From Roseibacterium elongatum DSM 19469 (GTDB taxonomy: Bacteria; Pseudomonadota; Alphaproteobacteria; Rhodobacterales; Rhodobacteraceae): a stretch of DNA of 64,000 bases. The position numbers and the translations under genes were made by a program. The stretch's first letter is position 1. Each line of letters opens with the position of its first letter. The stretch is from positions 2,709,001 to 2,773,000 of the forward strand of contig NZ_CP004372.1 in NCBI RefSeq assembly GCF_000590925.1, read 5' to 3'. Shown one piece after another: positions 7,407-16,177 of the stretch. Under the pieces are notes generated by a model that did not search any database, was not told the origin of the DNA, and was given only the letters and a program-made list of their open reading frames with translations.

Positions 7407-7673
7407 ATGAAGAGATCACGGTTCAGCGAAGAGCAGATTATCGCGATCCTGAAGCAGCAGGAGAGCGGCCTGGCGACGGCGGATGTGTGCCGGGAACATG
7501 GGATCAGCTCGGCCACGTTCTACAAATGGAAAGCGAAGTTTGGTGGGCTCGAAGTGTCGGATGCCCGGAAGCTGAAGGCGCTTGAGGACGAGAACACAAA
7601 GCTGAAGAAGCTGTTGGCCGAGCAGATGCTGGACAACGCGATGCTGCGAGACGTTGCATCAAAAAAATGGTGA
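7407..7673 (+). CDS. IS3-family transposase OrfA (HTH and leucine-zipper protein)
   Basis: 88 residues. The N-terminal helix-turn-helix ([12 protein letters not shown] ... [15 protein letters not shown]) recognises the element ends; a coiled coil of leucine heptads follows ([18 protein letters not shown]). This is the IS407-group OrfA pattern. The 3' end has a run of seven A (7661-7667), a classic slippery site for the -1 frameshift that makes the OrfAB transposase; orfB begins in the -1 frame just there. Confidence 0.95.
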   Translation: MKRSRFSEEQIIAILKQQESGLATADVCREHGISSATFYKWKAKFGGLEVSDARKLKALEDENTKLKKLLAEQMLDNAMLRDVASKKW

Positions 7674-8506
7674 CGCCCGCGGCCAGGCGGGAAGCCGTGG
7701 CGCATCTGTGCGAAGCGCACCAGGTGAGCCAGCGGCGGGCGTGTTCAGTTGTCGGGGCGGATCGGTCGAGCGTACGCTATCAAAGCGTGCGCCCGGACGA
7801 TGCCGATCTACGCAAGGCGATGAAGGCTGTGGCGGCCGAGCGCCGTCGGTTCGGCTATCGGCGGGTGCATGTGATGCTGGAACGACAAGGCTGGCAAGTG
7901 AACCTGAAGAAGCTGAGGCGGCTTTACCGCGAGGAGAAGCTGCAGGTGAGGAAGCGCGGCGGTCGCAAACGGGCGCTCGGGACACGCAGGCCGATGCTGG
8001 TTCCGGAACGGCCCAATGAGCGCTGGAGCCTGGATTTCGTCTCGGACGCCTTTACAGATGGACGCAGGTTCCGGGTTTTGGCCATCGTGGACGACTTCAG
8101 TCGCGAATGTCTGGCATTGGTTGCGGACACTTCGCTTTCGGGGCTGCGGGTCACACGAGAGCTGTCAGCGATCATGGCCAGACGCGGACGACCCAGAACG
8201 ATTGTCAGCGACAACGGCACGGAACTAACCAGTATGGCGGTGCTCAGATGGTGCCAGGAAACGCGGATCGGCTGGCACTACATCGCGCCGGGAAAGCCGA
8301 TGCAGAACGGCTTCATCGAATCGTTCAACGGCAGCTTCCGGGACGAGCTCTTGAACGAGACCCTGTTCTCAACGCTGGCCGAAGCCCGTGAAAAGATCGG
8401 CGCATGGAAGGAGGACTACAACCGAAACAGACCCCACTCATCCCTGGGCAATCTCACGCCGCAGGAGTTTGCAATGAAATCGAGACTGGAAACGAAGGCC
8501 GCATGA
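7667..8506 (+). CDS. IS3-family transposase OrfB (DDE integrase core)
   Basis: 279 residues. The HTH_21 region lies at about 50-105 ([15 protein letters not shown]), followed by the rve integrase core from about residue 120 with the DDE catalytic triad: [16 protein letters not shown] and a Glu in [16 protein letters not shown]. The ending [14 protein letters not shown] is typical. It overlaps orfA and is probably made mainly as an OrfAB fusion by -1 frameshifting at the A7 run. The reading frame is complete, so the transposase is likely functional. Confidence 0.95.
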   Translation: MVTPAARREAVAHLCEAHQVSQRRACSVVGADRSSVRYQSVRPDDADLRKAMKAVAAERRRFGYRRVHVMLERQGWQVNLKKLRRLYREEKLQVRKRGGRKRALGTRRPMLVPERPNERWSLDFVSDAFTDGRRFRVLAIVDDFSRECLALVADTSLSGLRVTRELSAIMARRGRPRTIVSDNGTELTSMAVLRWCQETRIGWHYIAPGKPMQNGFIESFNGSFRDELLNETLFSTLAEAREKIGAWKEDYNRNRPHSSLGNLTPQEFAMKSRLETKAA

Positions 8507-8551
8507 GGCCAGAAATCAACCGACGGATTCTCCTGAAGGCTGGACGGAAGT

Positions 8552-8565
8552 CGGGTCTCAGGTCA
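8552..8565 (-). repeat. IS right terminal inverted repeat
   Basis: CGGGTCTCAGGTCA, the reverse complement of the left repeat. Confidence 0.9.
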
Positions 8566-8662
8566 ACTCCGACGAAACGCGGTCCACATTCGTGCCGCGT
8601 GATACATCCACCTTGTAGCCGCCGCTGGTGTCACGCCCGGCATCGATAATTTCGGTATTCAT
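8566..8662 (-). pseudogene. 5' fragment of a DUF932-like gene cut by the IS
   Basis: From the ATG at 8662 on the reverse strand (GGAG eight bases upstream) 32 codons are readable up to the IS junction, ending VSRGTNVDRVSSE. This resembles the conserved N-terminus of DUF932/DUF945 proteins, which are common on plasmids and integrated elements and normally run to 300-400 residues. The IS supplies LT and a stop. The rest of the gene is absent from the window, so it was removed rather than merely interrupted. Confidence 0.65.
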
Positions 8663-8751
8663 GAGGAAAACTCCGCGACGGGCGGCCGGGAGCCTCTCTC
8701 TCGACCTCCAAACCCGTCACGGGCCGGAACGGCATCCCTCTGACTCTTGGG

Positions 8752-9842
8752 TCACTCCGCTGCGAGATCCCCCAGCGGGGAGGGGCCGCGCGATGCGGCC
8801 AGCCGGTGCAGTGCCTCTGGGGGGATATGCGTGTAGCGGCGAAGCATCTTCCAGTCCTTGTGGCCGGTGACCAGCGAGACCTGTTCGATGGCAAAGCCAG
8901 CCTCGAACAGGCGGCTAGTGCCTTCATGGCGCAGATCGTGGAAATGAAGGTCCTTCACGCTGACCTCCACACAGGCGCGCCGGAAGGCGGTTCCGACCGA
9001 CCTCGAGTTGTAGGGAAAGATCCGGCCCTTCGCGCGCCCCAATTCCTTGGCCTGCGCCGTGACCAGCGCCCAGGCGTCGAAGCCGGTGGCAGCGAAGAGC
9101 GGGATCCGCTGGTCGTTTCCGGTCTTGTTGCGCGGGTCTTTTCGGTTGCGGATCAGGAGCATGCGGCGGTCGACGTCGAGATCGGCCCATTCGACGCGGC
9201 ATATCTCGTCGAGCCGCATCGCCGTGGCCACGGCGAATTTCACGATGCGTGTCATCGGCAGGGTGAGCCGTTCGTTGTCATCGAAGCAGCGGAAGAGGCG
9301 GTTCAACTCGTCCGTGCGCGGGCGGCGATCCCGCTCCGTGCCCTTGCCGATGAGTCCAAGCCGCTTGAGTGCGACGCGCGCCAGATCAACGGGTTCCGGT
9401 GAGATATCGAGCCCGTGCACGGCTGCAGCGTGGGTGATGATCATCTTGATAGCGCCAATGTCGATCCCGAGGGTCACTGGTCCCGCGCCCTGATCTGCGC
9501 GCATCTTGCCGTAGTCGATCAGGCTCGAGCGGTCGAGGTGGCCGATCCTCTCCTTCCCGAGATCGCGCTTGAGCGTCGTGAGCGTGGCGGCCTTGCTGCG
9601 ACGCGGCGGTTTCCCTACCTCGCACATATCGGCTATATGAAAGTCGATGAGGTCGCCAAAGGTCTGGTGGCGGCAGACTGACGACTTGATCGGCGCCAGC
9701 CCCTGATCGACCCGGGTCTCCGCCTGACGGGCCCAGCGGTGGGCGGCGTCTCGGCGGCGGAACGTCTCGCTCACGTAGCCACCCTGTCGTCTGATCTGGA
9801 CCGAGGTCACGCTCCGGAGGGAAGGTTGGTGATGGAGGCCAT
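8752..9842 (-). CDS. Tyrosine recombinase (dusA-type integrase), frameshifted near the N-terminus
   Basis: A phage-type integrase of about 363 codons. The catalytic region keeps Arg in ATAMRLDEICRVEW, HDLRHEG, TGHKDW and the nucleophile Tyr in MLRRYTH. The natural start appears to be the ATG at 9842 (MASITNLPSGA), but this frame meets TGA at 9807-9809; the remainder (SVQIRRQGGYVSETF...) is in another frame. One missing base near 9806-9812 would repair it. An uninterrupted version from an ATG at 9876 exists with an unrelated N-terminus. Transcribed away from dusA. It would catalyse integration and excision of the element now mostly lost. Confidence 0.85.
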
Positions 9843-9959
9843 TTTCGTGTGCGCTGTACGTGCAATAAGGCGTCATAGAGGGGCAAATTCGGGGGTGTCG
9901 GGGCGTATTCCAGCGTAGCAGCCGTTGCCGCCAACAGTTTGAAGAAAAAAATAGCCAAT

Positions 9960-10000
9960 ATATCAAAACGCTAGATTGTCCATTGCCCCGATGATGGACT
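9960..10000. other. Putative attachment junction of the integrative element with dusA
   Basis: AT-rich element DNA changes to ordinary dusA sequence around 9970-9990. The chromosomal half encodes SIAPMMDWTD, the known target region for this class of integrases. The exact core repeat cannot be set because the partner end is missing. Confidence 0.5.
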
Positions 10001-10941
10001 GGACCGACCGCCATTGCCGGTTCTTTCATCGCCTGATGAGCCGCGAGACCCTGCTGTATACTGAAATGGTGACGGCGCCCGCAGTGGTGCATGGCGACCG
10101 CGACAGGTTGCTGGGCTTCGATGCCGCCGAACATCCCGTGGCGCTGCAACTTGGCGGATCGGACCGCGCCGAGCTGGCGCAGGCGACGCGGATCGCCGCG
10201 GAGTACGGGTATGACGAAATCAACCTCAATGTCGGCTGCCCCTCGGATCGTGTGCAATCGGGGGCCTTCGGGGCGGTTCTGATGACGCAACCCGCGCTCG
10301 TGGCCGCCTGCGTGGCCGCGATGCGGGCCGCCAGCCCTGTCGAGGTGACGGTGAAATGCCGGATCGGCGTGGACGATCAGGAGCCCGCGCACATCCTGCC
10401 CGATTTCCTGCGCCAGATCTCGGCGGCCGGCGTGCGGCGCGTGACCATCCACGCGCGCAAGGCGTGGTTGCAAGGGCTCAGCCCAAAGGAAAACCGCGAT
10501 ATCCCGCCATTGGACTACCCGCTGGTGTACCGGATGAAAGATGCGGTCCCCGAGATGCACCTGTCGATCAATGGTGGGGTCGCCTCGCTCGACGAGGCGG
10601 ACGCACATCTTCGCGCCGGCATGGACGGGGTCATGATTGGGCGCGCCGCCTATCACACGCCGGCCGATATTCTGCTCGAGGCCGATCGAAGGATTTTCGG
10701 TGCCGCCTCACCGGCGCGCGACCCGGTCGAGGTCGCGCATCTGATGCTGCCCTATATCGAGGGGCATCTGTCGGCGGGCGGGCGGCTGCACCAGATCACC
10801 CGGCACATGCTGGGCCTGTTTGCCGGACGGCCGGGCGCCCGAGGCTGGAAGCGCGTCCTGTCCGAAGGCGCGCACAAGCCGGGTGCCGGCCCCGCGCTGG
10901 TGGAACGCGCCCTGGCCGAAATCACGCAGCGCGCGGCCTGA
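9976..10941 (+). CDS. dusA: tRNA-dihydrouridine(20/20a) synthase DusA
   Basis: 321 residues. The flavin TIM barrel shows APMMDWTDRHCR, LNVGCPSDRV, the catalytic Cys region, KCRIGVDD, and HARKAWLQG, followed by the helical RNA-binding tail. It reduces uridines in the tRNA D-loop. The 5' end is abnormal: upstream in frame I read only PIYQNAR after a TAG, with no ATG or GTG and no clear Shine-Dalgarno site. The best start is TTG at 9976, or the ATG pair at 9991. The usual N-terminal codons have been replaced by element-derived DNA. The catalytic part is intact. Confidence 0.92.
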   Translation: MSIAPMMDWTDRHCRFFHRLMSRETLLYTEMVTAPAVVHGDRDRLLGFDAAEHPVALQLGGSDRAELAQATRIAAEYGYDEINLNVGCPSDRVQSGAFGAVLMTQPALVAACVAAMRAASPVEVTVKCRIGVDDQEPAHILPDFLRQISAAGVRRVTIHARKAWLQGLSPKENRDIPPLDYPLVYRMKDAVPEMHLSINGGVASLDEADAHLRAGMDGVMIGRAAYHTPADILLEADRRIFGAASPARDPVEVAHLMLPYIEGHLSAGGRLHQITRHMLGLFAGRPGARGWKRVLSEGAHKPGAGPALVERALAEITQRAA

Positions 10942-11056
10942 ACCGACCTGAGCGTCAAACCGAGGGACAGGCCCGGCGCGGGTGGCCGGCACCTGCTTTT
11001 CCTCGGGCGGAACATGGGCTAGACGCGCCAGGCCTTGCGACGCACAGGAGCGACCG

Positions 11057-11882
11057 ATGCCCGAGCTTTCCGAATTCATCCCGATGTTGGCCCTCATTCT
11101 GGCCATCGGGGCCTTTGCCGGTGTCATCGCGGGGATGCTGGGTGTGGGCGGCGGCATCGTTCTGGTGCCCGCGTTCTTTTTCGCCTTCGACAGCCTGGGA
11201 TACGATACGCCCGAACTGATGCAGATCTGTCTTGCGACCTCGCTGGCGACGATCGTCGTCACCTCGCTGCGGTCGGTCCTGTCGCATCACAAGAAAGGCG
11301 CGGTCGATTGGCGGATCCGTAAGGGGGTGGGGGCCGGGGATCGCGCTTGGGTCCGCGCTTGGGGTGGTGGCGGCATCGGGGATGCGCAACGAGGTACTTA
11401 TGGCGATCTTCGGGGTGCTTGGCCTTGTCGTGGGCCTCTACCTGGCCTTTGGCCGGGCGGATTGGCGGTTGGGCGAGGCGATGCCCACCGGCCTGCGCCG
11501 GATGGTGGCCGCGCCAGTCGTCGGGTTTCTGTCGGTCTTGATGGGGATCGGGGGCGGGAGTTTCGGCGTGCCGCTGATGACCCTCTACAACACGCCCATC
11601 CACCGCGCGGTGGCGACGGCGGCGGGGTTCGGCGTGATCATCGCCGTGCCCAGCGTTCTGGGCTTTCTGATGATCGGGGGCGACGGGCCGGGGCGGCCGC
11701 CCCTGACCATTGGTCAGGTCAATCTGGTGGCGTTCGTCGCGGTGATCGCCATGACGCTGCTGACCACGCCCCTGGGGGTGAAGCTGGCGCATGCGATGAA
11801 CCCCAAGCCACTCAAACGCGCCTTTGCGGTGTTCATCATGATCATGGCGCTGAACATGCTGCGCAAGGCACTTGGGTATTGA
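11057..11882 (+). CDS. TauE/SafE-family permease (frameshift at a G run)
   Basis: About 275 codons, eight predicted helices. The two family repeats begin GVIAGMLGVGGGIVLVP (near residue 22) and GFLSVLMGIGGGSFGVP (near 155). The family exports or imports small organosulfur or sulfonate compounds; the substrate is unknown. AGGAG is six bases before the ATG. The frame changes by one base between WRIRKG and WGPGIALGSALG, at the G runs 11323-11327/11329-11333. A single extra G explains it, so a sequence error is likely. Confidence 0.88.
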
Positions 11883-12658
11883 GCTGGCTTGACCGCGGAT
11901 GGCAGGTGTTCGATCCCGCCCCGTCGGTCGCGGCCTGGGTGGCGGCGGCGCGGCCCGCCGCGCTGCGGGTCGCGCAGGATCCGCAGCAGCGCAGCACATG
12001 GTTGCGGCACGGGGCGACCTGGTTCGTCGGTGTCGACGCCTTGCCCAACGATGCCAGGGGCTGCGTTGCGGATGGTCCGCCGCTGCGCTGCGTCGCGTTG
12101 CAGACGGCGCAGCGCGTCACGGGCGTGGGCGATCTGCATCAGGCGCAGGTGTCGGTGACCTATCCCGGCTATCCGGGTCGCGATCCGGGCGAGGGCGACG
12201 CCGCGCACCGCTTTCGCCGCGACCGCGATGGCGCGCATCTGGACGGTTTGCTGCCCCTGGGGCCGGCAAGGCGGCGGCATCTGGTCGAGCCGCATGCCTA
12301 CATCCTGGGCCTGCCATTGACCGAGGCCGCGCCGGACGCCGCGCCGCTGGTCGTCTGGGAGGGCAGTCACCACCTGATCCGGTCCATGCTGATCCGCGCG
12401 TTGCGCGATCTCCGGCCCGAGGCGTGGCCGCAGGTCGATCTGACCGAGGTCTATCATGCCACGCGCCGGGCCGTGTTCGAGACTTGTCCCCGCCGGGTTA
12501 TCCACAGCCCGCCGGGCGGCGCGCTTCTGCTGCATCGGATGACGATCCACGGCGTCGCGCCGTGGCAGCCGGGTGCAAAAGCCGATCCTTCGGGTCGGAT
12601 GATTGCCTATTTTCGCCCCCAATTCAGCGGCTTCGGCGATTATCTTGCCGTGGATTGA
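11879..12658 (+). CDS. Putative non-haem iron oxygenase-like protein
   Basis: 259 residues from a TTG at 11879 that overlaps the TGA of the permease gene. I do not recognise a named family with certainty. Visible features are HLDG near residue 120, HGVAPW near 225 and PSGRMIAYFRP at the end. The H-x-D ... H ... R pattern resembles the iron and 2-oxoglutarate site of phytanoyl-CoA dioxygenase-type enzymes. The overlap with the TauE-like permease suggests linked functions. The assignment is tentative. Confidence 0.55.
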   Translation: MSWLDRGWQVFDPAPSVAAWVAAARPAALRVAQDPQQRSTWLRHGATWFVGVDALPNDARGCVADGPPLRCVALQTAQRVTGVGDLHQAQVSVTYPGYPGRDPGEGDAAHRFRRDRDGAHLDGLLPLGPARRRHLVEPHAYILGLPLTEAAPDAAPLVVWEGSHHLIRSMLIRALRDLRPEAWPQVDLTEVYHATRRAVFETCPRRVIHSPPGGALLLHRMTIHGVAPWQPGAKADPSGRMIAYFRPQFSGFGDYLAVD

Positions 12659-12684
12659 TCTGGGTGCGGATCGCTCCGGCCCGG

Positions 12685-12957
12685 TTACCCGATCTGGCCG
12701 CGCCGGGTCAGGTGGGCGCGCCGTCCACCGCGCCGCCGAGCGATCAGGTGTTTGCGGCCCGGCAGGTCCACCATCACCGCCGCGCGGGCTTCGGGGGCCA
12801 TGCGGGACCATTGCGCGATCTCGTCCATGCTGCGCAGACAGCCCGTGCACAGCCGCGCCTCGGGGTGGATGACGCAAATCTGCACACAGGGGCTCTCGAT
12901 CTCGTCGCGGCGCCAGATCGCGTCGGTCCGGGGCGGTTTCGGGTCGCGGTCGGTCAT
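12685..12957 (-). CDS. DUF1289 cysteine-motif protein
   Basis: 90 residues. The N-terminal half has the DUF1289 motif: SPCVQIC, then LCTGCLRSMDEIAQW, giving four cysteines that could bind a metal or iron-sulfur cluster. The C-terminal half is basic (ARRRGGRR). The function is unknown. It lies four bases after ruvX on the same strand, at the end of the ccmI-ruvX unit, and converges with the oxygenase-like gene. Confidence 0.85.
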   Translation of the reverse strand: MTDRDPKPPRTDAIWRRDEIESPCVQICVIHPEARLCTGCLRSMDEIAQWSRMAPEARAAVMVDLPGRKHLIARRRGGRRAHLTRRGQIG

Positions 12958-12961
12958 GGGG

Positions 12962-13444
12962 TCAATCTGCCTGCAAATGATGGAGGCGGTCCAGCGCCCC
13001 TTGCAGGATATAGCCCGCCGCGACGGCGTCGATCACCTCGGCGCGACGTTTTCGGGACGTATCCGCCTCGAGCAGCGCGCGCTCGGCGGCCACGGTACTC
13101 AGGCGTTCGTCCCAGAAGGTGATGGGCATCGCCGCGAAGGCGGGCAGGCGCGACAGGTTGCGCGCAAAGGCGCGGGTCGATTGCGCGCGCGGCCCTTCGC
13201 TGCCATCCATGTTGCGGGGAAGGCCCAGCACGATGCCGCCGATCTCGCGGGCATCGGCCAAGTCGGCCAGCCGCGCGGCGTCGGCGGTGAACTTGGTGCG
13301 TTTCACCGTTTCCAGCGCCGAGGCCGCCGACAGCAGCCTGTCCGAAACCGCGACGCCGATCGTCTTGGTCCCGAGGTCAAGCCCCATCAGCGCCCGCGCG
13401 CGGGGCAGGGCGGCGGCAAAGCCGGCGATCTCGTCGAAGATCAC
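12962..13444 (-). CDS. ruvX: Putative pre-16S rRNA nuclease / Holliday-junction resolvase homologue RuvX (YqgF)
   Basis: 160 residues, RNase H fold. Motifs: MGLDLGTKTIGVAVSD (catalytic Asp), GLPRNMDGSEGP and FWDERLSTVAAER, with the last acidic residue in EVIDAVAA. Members mature 16S rRNA ends and were earlier proposed as resolvases. The ATG overlaps the ccmI stop by four bases. Confidence 0.95.
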   Translation of the reverse strand: MIFDEIAGFAAALPRARALMGLDLGTKTIGVAVSDRLLSAASALETVKRTKFTADAARLADLADAREIGGIVLGLPRNMDGSEGPRAQSTRAFARNLSRLPAFAAMPITFWDERLSTVAAERALLEADTSRKRRAEVIDAVAAGYILQGALDRLHHLQAD

Positions 13445-14703
13445 TCGTCCGCCCCGCCCAGACGCGCGCCCAACGGGGCCAGCATCTCCATGGCTTCGGG
13501 GACCTCGGCAAAGACGGTCTGCGCCTCGTCATAAATGGCCTGCGCCTGCTCGGGTCGGCCGAGCACCAGATAGGCGTTGATCAGGCGCACCCATTCCTCG
13601 GGCGGTCCGCCTTCGGTGGCAAGGCGCTGCGACAGGTTGGCGACCATGCCCTCGACCATCTCCGCGCGCTCCTCGGGCGTCATTTCCGCGGCGGCGTCCA
13701 TATCGGCGCCGGAGGGGCCGCGCATGGGCGGCATGATATCGTCCTCGGCCGAGGCCGGGTCGGGCTGCGGCAGCTCTGCCAGCGATACCGGGTCGCCGGC
13801 AAGGGCCGCGATTTCCTCGATCTGTATGCGGATCGGCCCCAGCCAGGGCGCGTCGGCGCGGCTTTCGGCAAGCAGGTTGCGCCAGATCGGATAGGCCAGG
13901 TCGGGGCGCCCCTGCTGCGCATACATCAGGCCGGCGTAATAGCGCGCCGTGCCGTTGCGCGGGTTCATCTCGAGGGCGCGCAGCAAGGCGTCTTCGGCCT
14001 CGGGCGAGACATAGCCCCCGGCCGCCAGGATCATCATCTCGGCCAGATCGACATGCGCCTGGGCCGGTGTCTCGTCACCCAGCAGAGCGATCAGTTGCGC
14101 CTGCGCCCGATGCGCGGCGGTGAAGTTGCCCAACGCCGCCTCGTTCTGCGCCAGTAACGCCCAGCCCTCGGGGTCGTCGCGGCGCTGTTCCATGATCGTG
14201 CGCAGCTGCACGACCAGCGCTTCGCGCTCGGGTTGCTCGGGCACGCCTTCGCGGAAGGGCACGTCCTCTTCGGCCTCGGCCTGGGCGGGGCGGGTGGCGC
14301 GCGCCTCTTCGACCATCTGGATGCGGGCTTGCAGGGGCAGGTCGGGATAGCCCGGCGCGCCCAGTTGGTAGTACACGCCGACCGCCCCGCCGATCACCAG
14401 CACAAGGCTGGCCGCGATCATCCAGCGCCCGCCGGTGCCGCCGCCCGACGCGGTTTCGCTGCGGCTCAAGGCCCGGTCGGCTTCGAGGATGCGGCGCGAC
14501 ACCTCGGTGCGGGCGCGGGCGGCCTCCTCCTCGGTCAGGACACCGCGTTCCAGATCGCGCTCGACCTCCTTCAACTGGTCGCGATAGACCTTGAGGTCAT
14601 AGGCGGCCGCCGGGGCCTCGGTTTTGCCGGGCCGCAGGTAGGTCATGAGAATGATCAGCGCCACCAGCAGCGACACGACGCCCGCCGCGATCCAGAATGT
14701 CAT
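13441..14703 (-). CDS. ccmI: Cytochrome c biogenesis protein CcmI
   Basis: 420 residues. An N-terminal helix (about 1-22) is followed by the cytoplasmic stretch YRDQLKEVERDLERGVLTEEE, the CcmI signature, a second helix near 95-115, then a periplasmic TPR domain (ALLAQNEAALGNF..., RYYAGLMYAQQGRPDLA). CcmI delivers apocytochrome c to the haem ligase. It heads the ccmI-ruvX-DUF1289 unit and is divergent from soxB. The cytochromes at 45270-46700 would be clients of this pathway. Confidence 0.94.
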   Translation of the reverse strand: MTFWIAAGVVSLLVALIILMTYLRPGKTEAPAAAYDLKVYRDQLKEVERDLERGVLTEEEAARARTEVSRRILEADRALSRSETASGGGTGGRWMIAASLVLVIGGAVGVYYQLGAPGYPDLPLQARIQMVEEARATRPAQAEAEEDVPFREGVPEQPEREALVVQLRTIMEQRRDDPEGWALLAQNEAALGNFTAAHRAQAQLIALLGDETPAQAHVDLAEMMILAAGGYVSPEAEDALLRALEMNPRNGTARYYAGLMYAQQGRPDLAYPIWRNLLAESRADAPWLGPIRIQIEEIAALAGDPVSLAELPQPDPASAEDDIMPPMRGPSGADMDAAAEMTPEERAEMVEGMVANLSQRLATEGGPPEEWVRLINAYLVLGRPEQAQAIYDEAQTVFAEVPEAMEMLAPLGARLGGADE

Positions 14704-14880
14704 TTGGGTCGTTCTCCCTTGCCCGGTCCTGTGTCACATGTAAGGCCCACGGCACGCGGCGAAAACCCTTCAAAAGGGCGCGGGACGGCGTGTAAACCGG
14801 GACAAGTTGTAGCGGCGTCGCATTTTGCCGAAGAGGTGTCGGGATGAGTATCCTACACCGTCACCGTCTGCCGCAAAGGA

Positions 14881-14923
14881 AAGGCCCGAGTTGCAGGCCA
14901 AAGTTAAGGGCCCGAGTTACAGG
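14881..14923 (+). repeat. Short direct repeat before soxB
   Basis: Two near-identical copies of AAGG(G)CCCGAGTTRCAGG (14881-14897 and 14906-14923), period 26. The second copy runs into the AGGAG of soxB. The 14704-14932 stretch otherwise holds no gene that I can see. Confidence 0.6.
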
Positions 14924-14932
14924 AGCGTGCCG

Positions 14933-16177
14933 ATGCGCCGATATTCCGCCTTTGCCATCGCCCGCGAGGCCGCGCGCCATCACCTCGGGTGGGAGCGCGC
15001 CTGGAAAAGCCCCGCGCCGAAAGCGTCCTATGACGCGATCATCGTGGGGGCGGGGGGCCATGGTCTGGCCACGGCCTATTACCTTGGCAAGGTGCATGGC
15101 ATCCGCAACGTCGCCGTGATCGAAAAGGGCTGGCTGGGCGGCGGCAACACGGGCCGCAACACCACGATCATCCGCTCGAACTACCTGCAGGATGCGTCCG
15201 CCGCGATTTTCGAGAAGGCGCGCAGCCTGTACGAGACCCTCAGCCAGGACCTGAACTACAACATCATGTTCAGCCCGCGCGGCGTGATGATGCTGGCCCA
15301 GACCGAGCACGAGGTGCGCGGCTGGCAGCGCACGGCGCATGCAAATGCCCTTCAAGGCGTCGAGACCGAGTTCATCGGCCCCCGCCGGGTCAAGGAACTG
15401 TGCCCGATCATCAATCTCGACGGGCCGCGTTACCCGGTTCTCGGCGCGCTGTGGCAGGCACGCGGCGGCACCGCGCGCCATGACGCGGTGGCCTGGGGCT
15501 ATGCGCGGGCCTGTTCCGACATGGGGATGGACATCATCCAGCTGACCGAGGTGACCGGCGTGCGCCGCGAGGGTGGGCGCGTCACCGGCGTCGAGACGAC
15601 CAGGGGCGTCATCGGCTGCAACAAGCTGGGCATCGTCGTTGCCGGTCACTCGGGCGTTCTGGCCGAGATGGCGGGCTTTCGCCTGCCCATCGAGTCGGTG
15701 GCCCTACAGGCGCTGGTCAGCGAACCCATCAAGCCCTGCATGGATGTCGTCGTCATGGCCAACACCGTGCATGGCTACATGAGCCAGTCCGACAAGGGCG
15801 AGATGGTGATCGGCGGCGGTGCCGACGGCTACAACAACTACACGCAGCGCGGGTCGTTCCAGCATGTCGAGGAAACCGTCCGCGCGCTGGTCGAAACCTT
15901 TCCCATCATCAGCCGCCTCAAGATGCTGCGCTGGTGGGGCGGGATCGTCGACATGACGGGCGACCGCTCGCCCATCATCTCGAAAACGCCGGTCGAGAAC
16001 TGCTTTGTGAATTGCGGCTGGGGCACGGGCGGGTTCAAGGCCATCCCCGGATCGGGCTATGCCATGGCGGAACTGATGGCCAAGGGCCATTCATCCCTGG
16101 CCGAGGAGTTTTCCATGACCCGTTTCCGCGAAGGCAGGTTCATTGACGAGAGCGTTGCGGCGGGGGTAGCCCATTGA
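14933..16177 (+). CDS. soxB: Sarcosine oxidase, beta subunit
   Basis: 414 residues. The FAD-binding fold starts at about residue 33 (DAIIVGAGGHGLATAYYL), and the stretch TARHDAVAWGYARA holds the His that carries the covalent flavin in heterotetrameric sarcosine oxidases. The ending GWGTGGFKAIPGSG is also characteristic. The complex oxidises sarcosine to glycine, transferring the methyl group to tetrahydrofolate. Start at the ATG with AGGAG seven bases upstream. Unusually, the other subunits are 1.9 kb downstream, separated by three unrelated genes; the stop overlaps the first of these. Confidence 0.95.
   Translation: MRRYSAFAIAREAARHHLGWERAWKSPAPKASYDAIIVGAGGHGLATAYYLGKVHGIRNVAVIEKGWLGGGNTGRNTTIIRSNYLQDASAAIFEKARSLYETLSQDLNYNIMFSPRGVMMLAQTEHEVRGWQRTAHANALQGVETEFIGPRRVKELCPIINLDGPRYPVLGALWQARGGTARHDAVAWGYARACSDMGMDIIQLTEVTGVRREGGRVTGVETTRGVIGCNKLGIVVAGHSGVLAEMAGFRLPIESVALQALVSEPIKPCMDVVVMANTVHGYMSQSDKGEMVIGGGADGYNNYTQRGSFQHVEETVRALVETFPIISRLKMLRWWGGIVDMTGDRSPIISKTPVENCFVNCGWGTGGFKAIPGSGYAMAELMAKGHSSLAEEFSMTRFREGRFIDESVAAGVAH

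Larger units (their letters stand above)
7341..8565 (+). mobile_element. IS3-family (IS407-like) insertion sequence
   Basis: A 1225-base element bounded by 14-base perfect terminal repeats TGACCTGAGACCCG (7341-7354, inverted at 8552-8565), beginning TG and ending CA. It carries overlapping orfA and orfB typical of IS3 elements. The bases outside the ends are GGCG on the left and ACTC on the right, so there is no target duplication, and the right end cuts a DUF932-like gene. Both transposase frames are intact, so the element may still be active. Confidence 0.93.
8566..9975. mobile_element. Remnant of a dusA-associated integrative element
   Basis: Between the IS and dusA lie only the DUF932 fragment and a tyrosine recombinase gene, with an AT-rich stretch (9940-9975) unlike the surrounding DNA. 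Integrative elements that insert into the 5' end of dusA through a dedicated tyrosine recombinase are an established class. The dusA coding sequence resumes at LSIAPMMDWTD, where such elements attach. The other element end was not seen in the window, consistent with an IS-mediated deletion. Confidence 0.7.

Noticed and set aside
8696-8726. GGAAC near 8702 as another EcfG promoter
   Set aside because: No CGTT lies 16-17 bases downstream and no gene follows in that direction.
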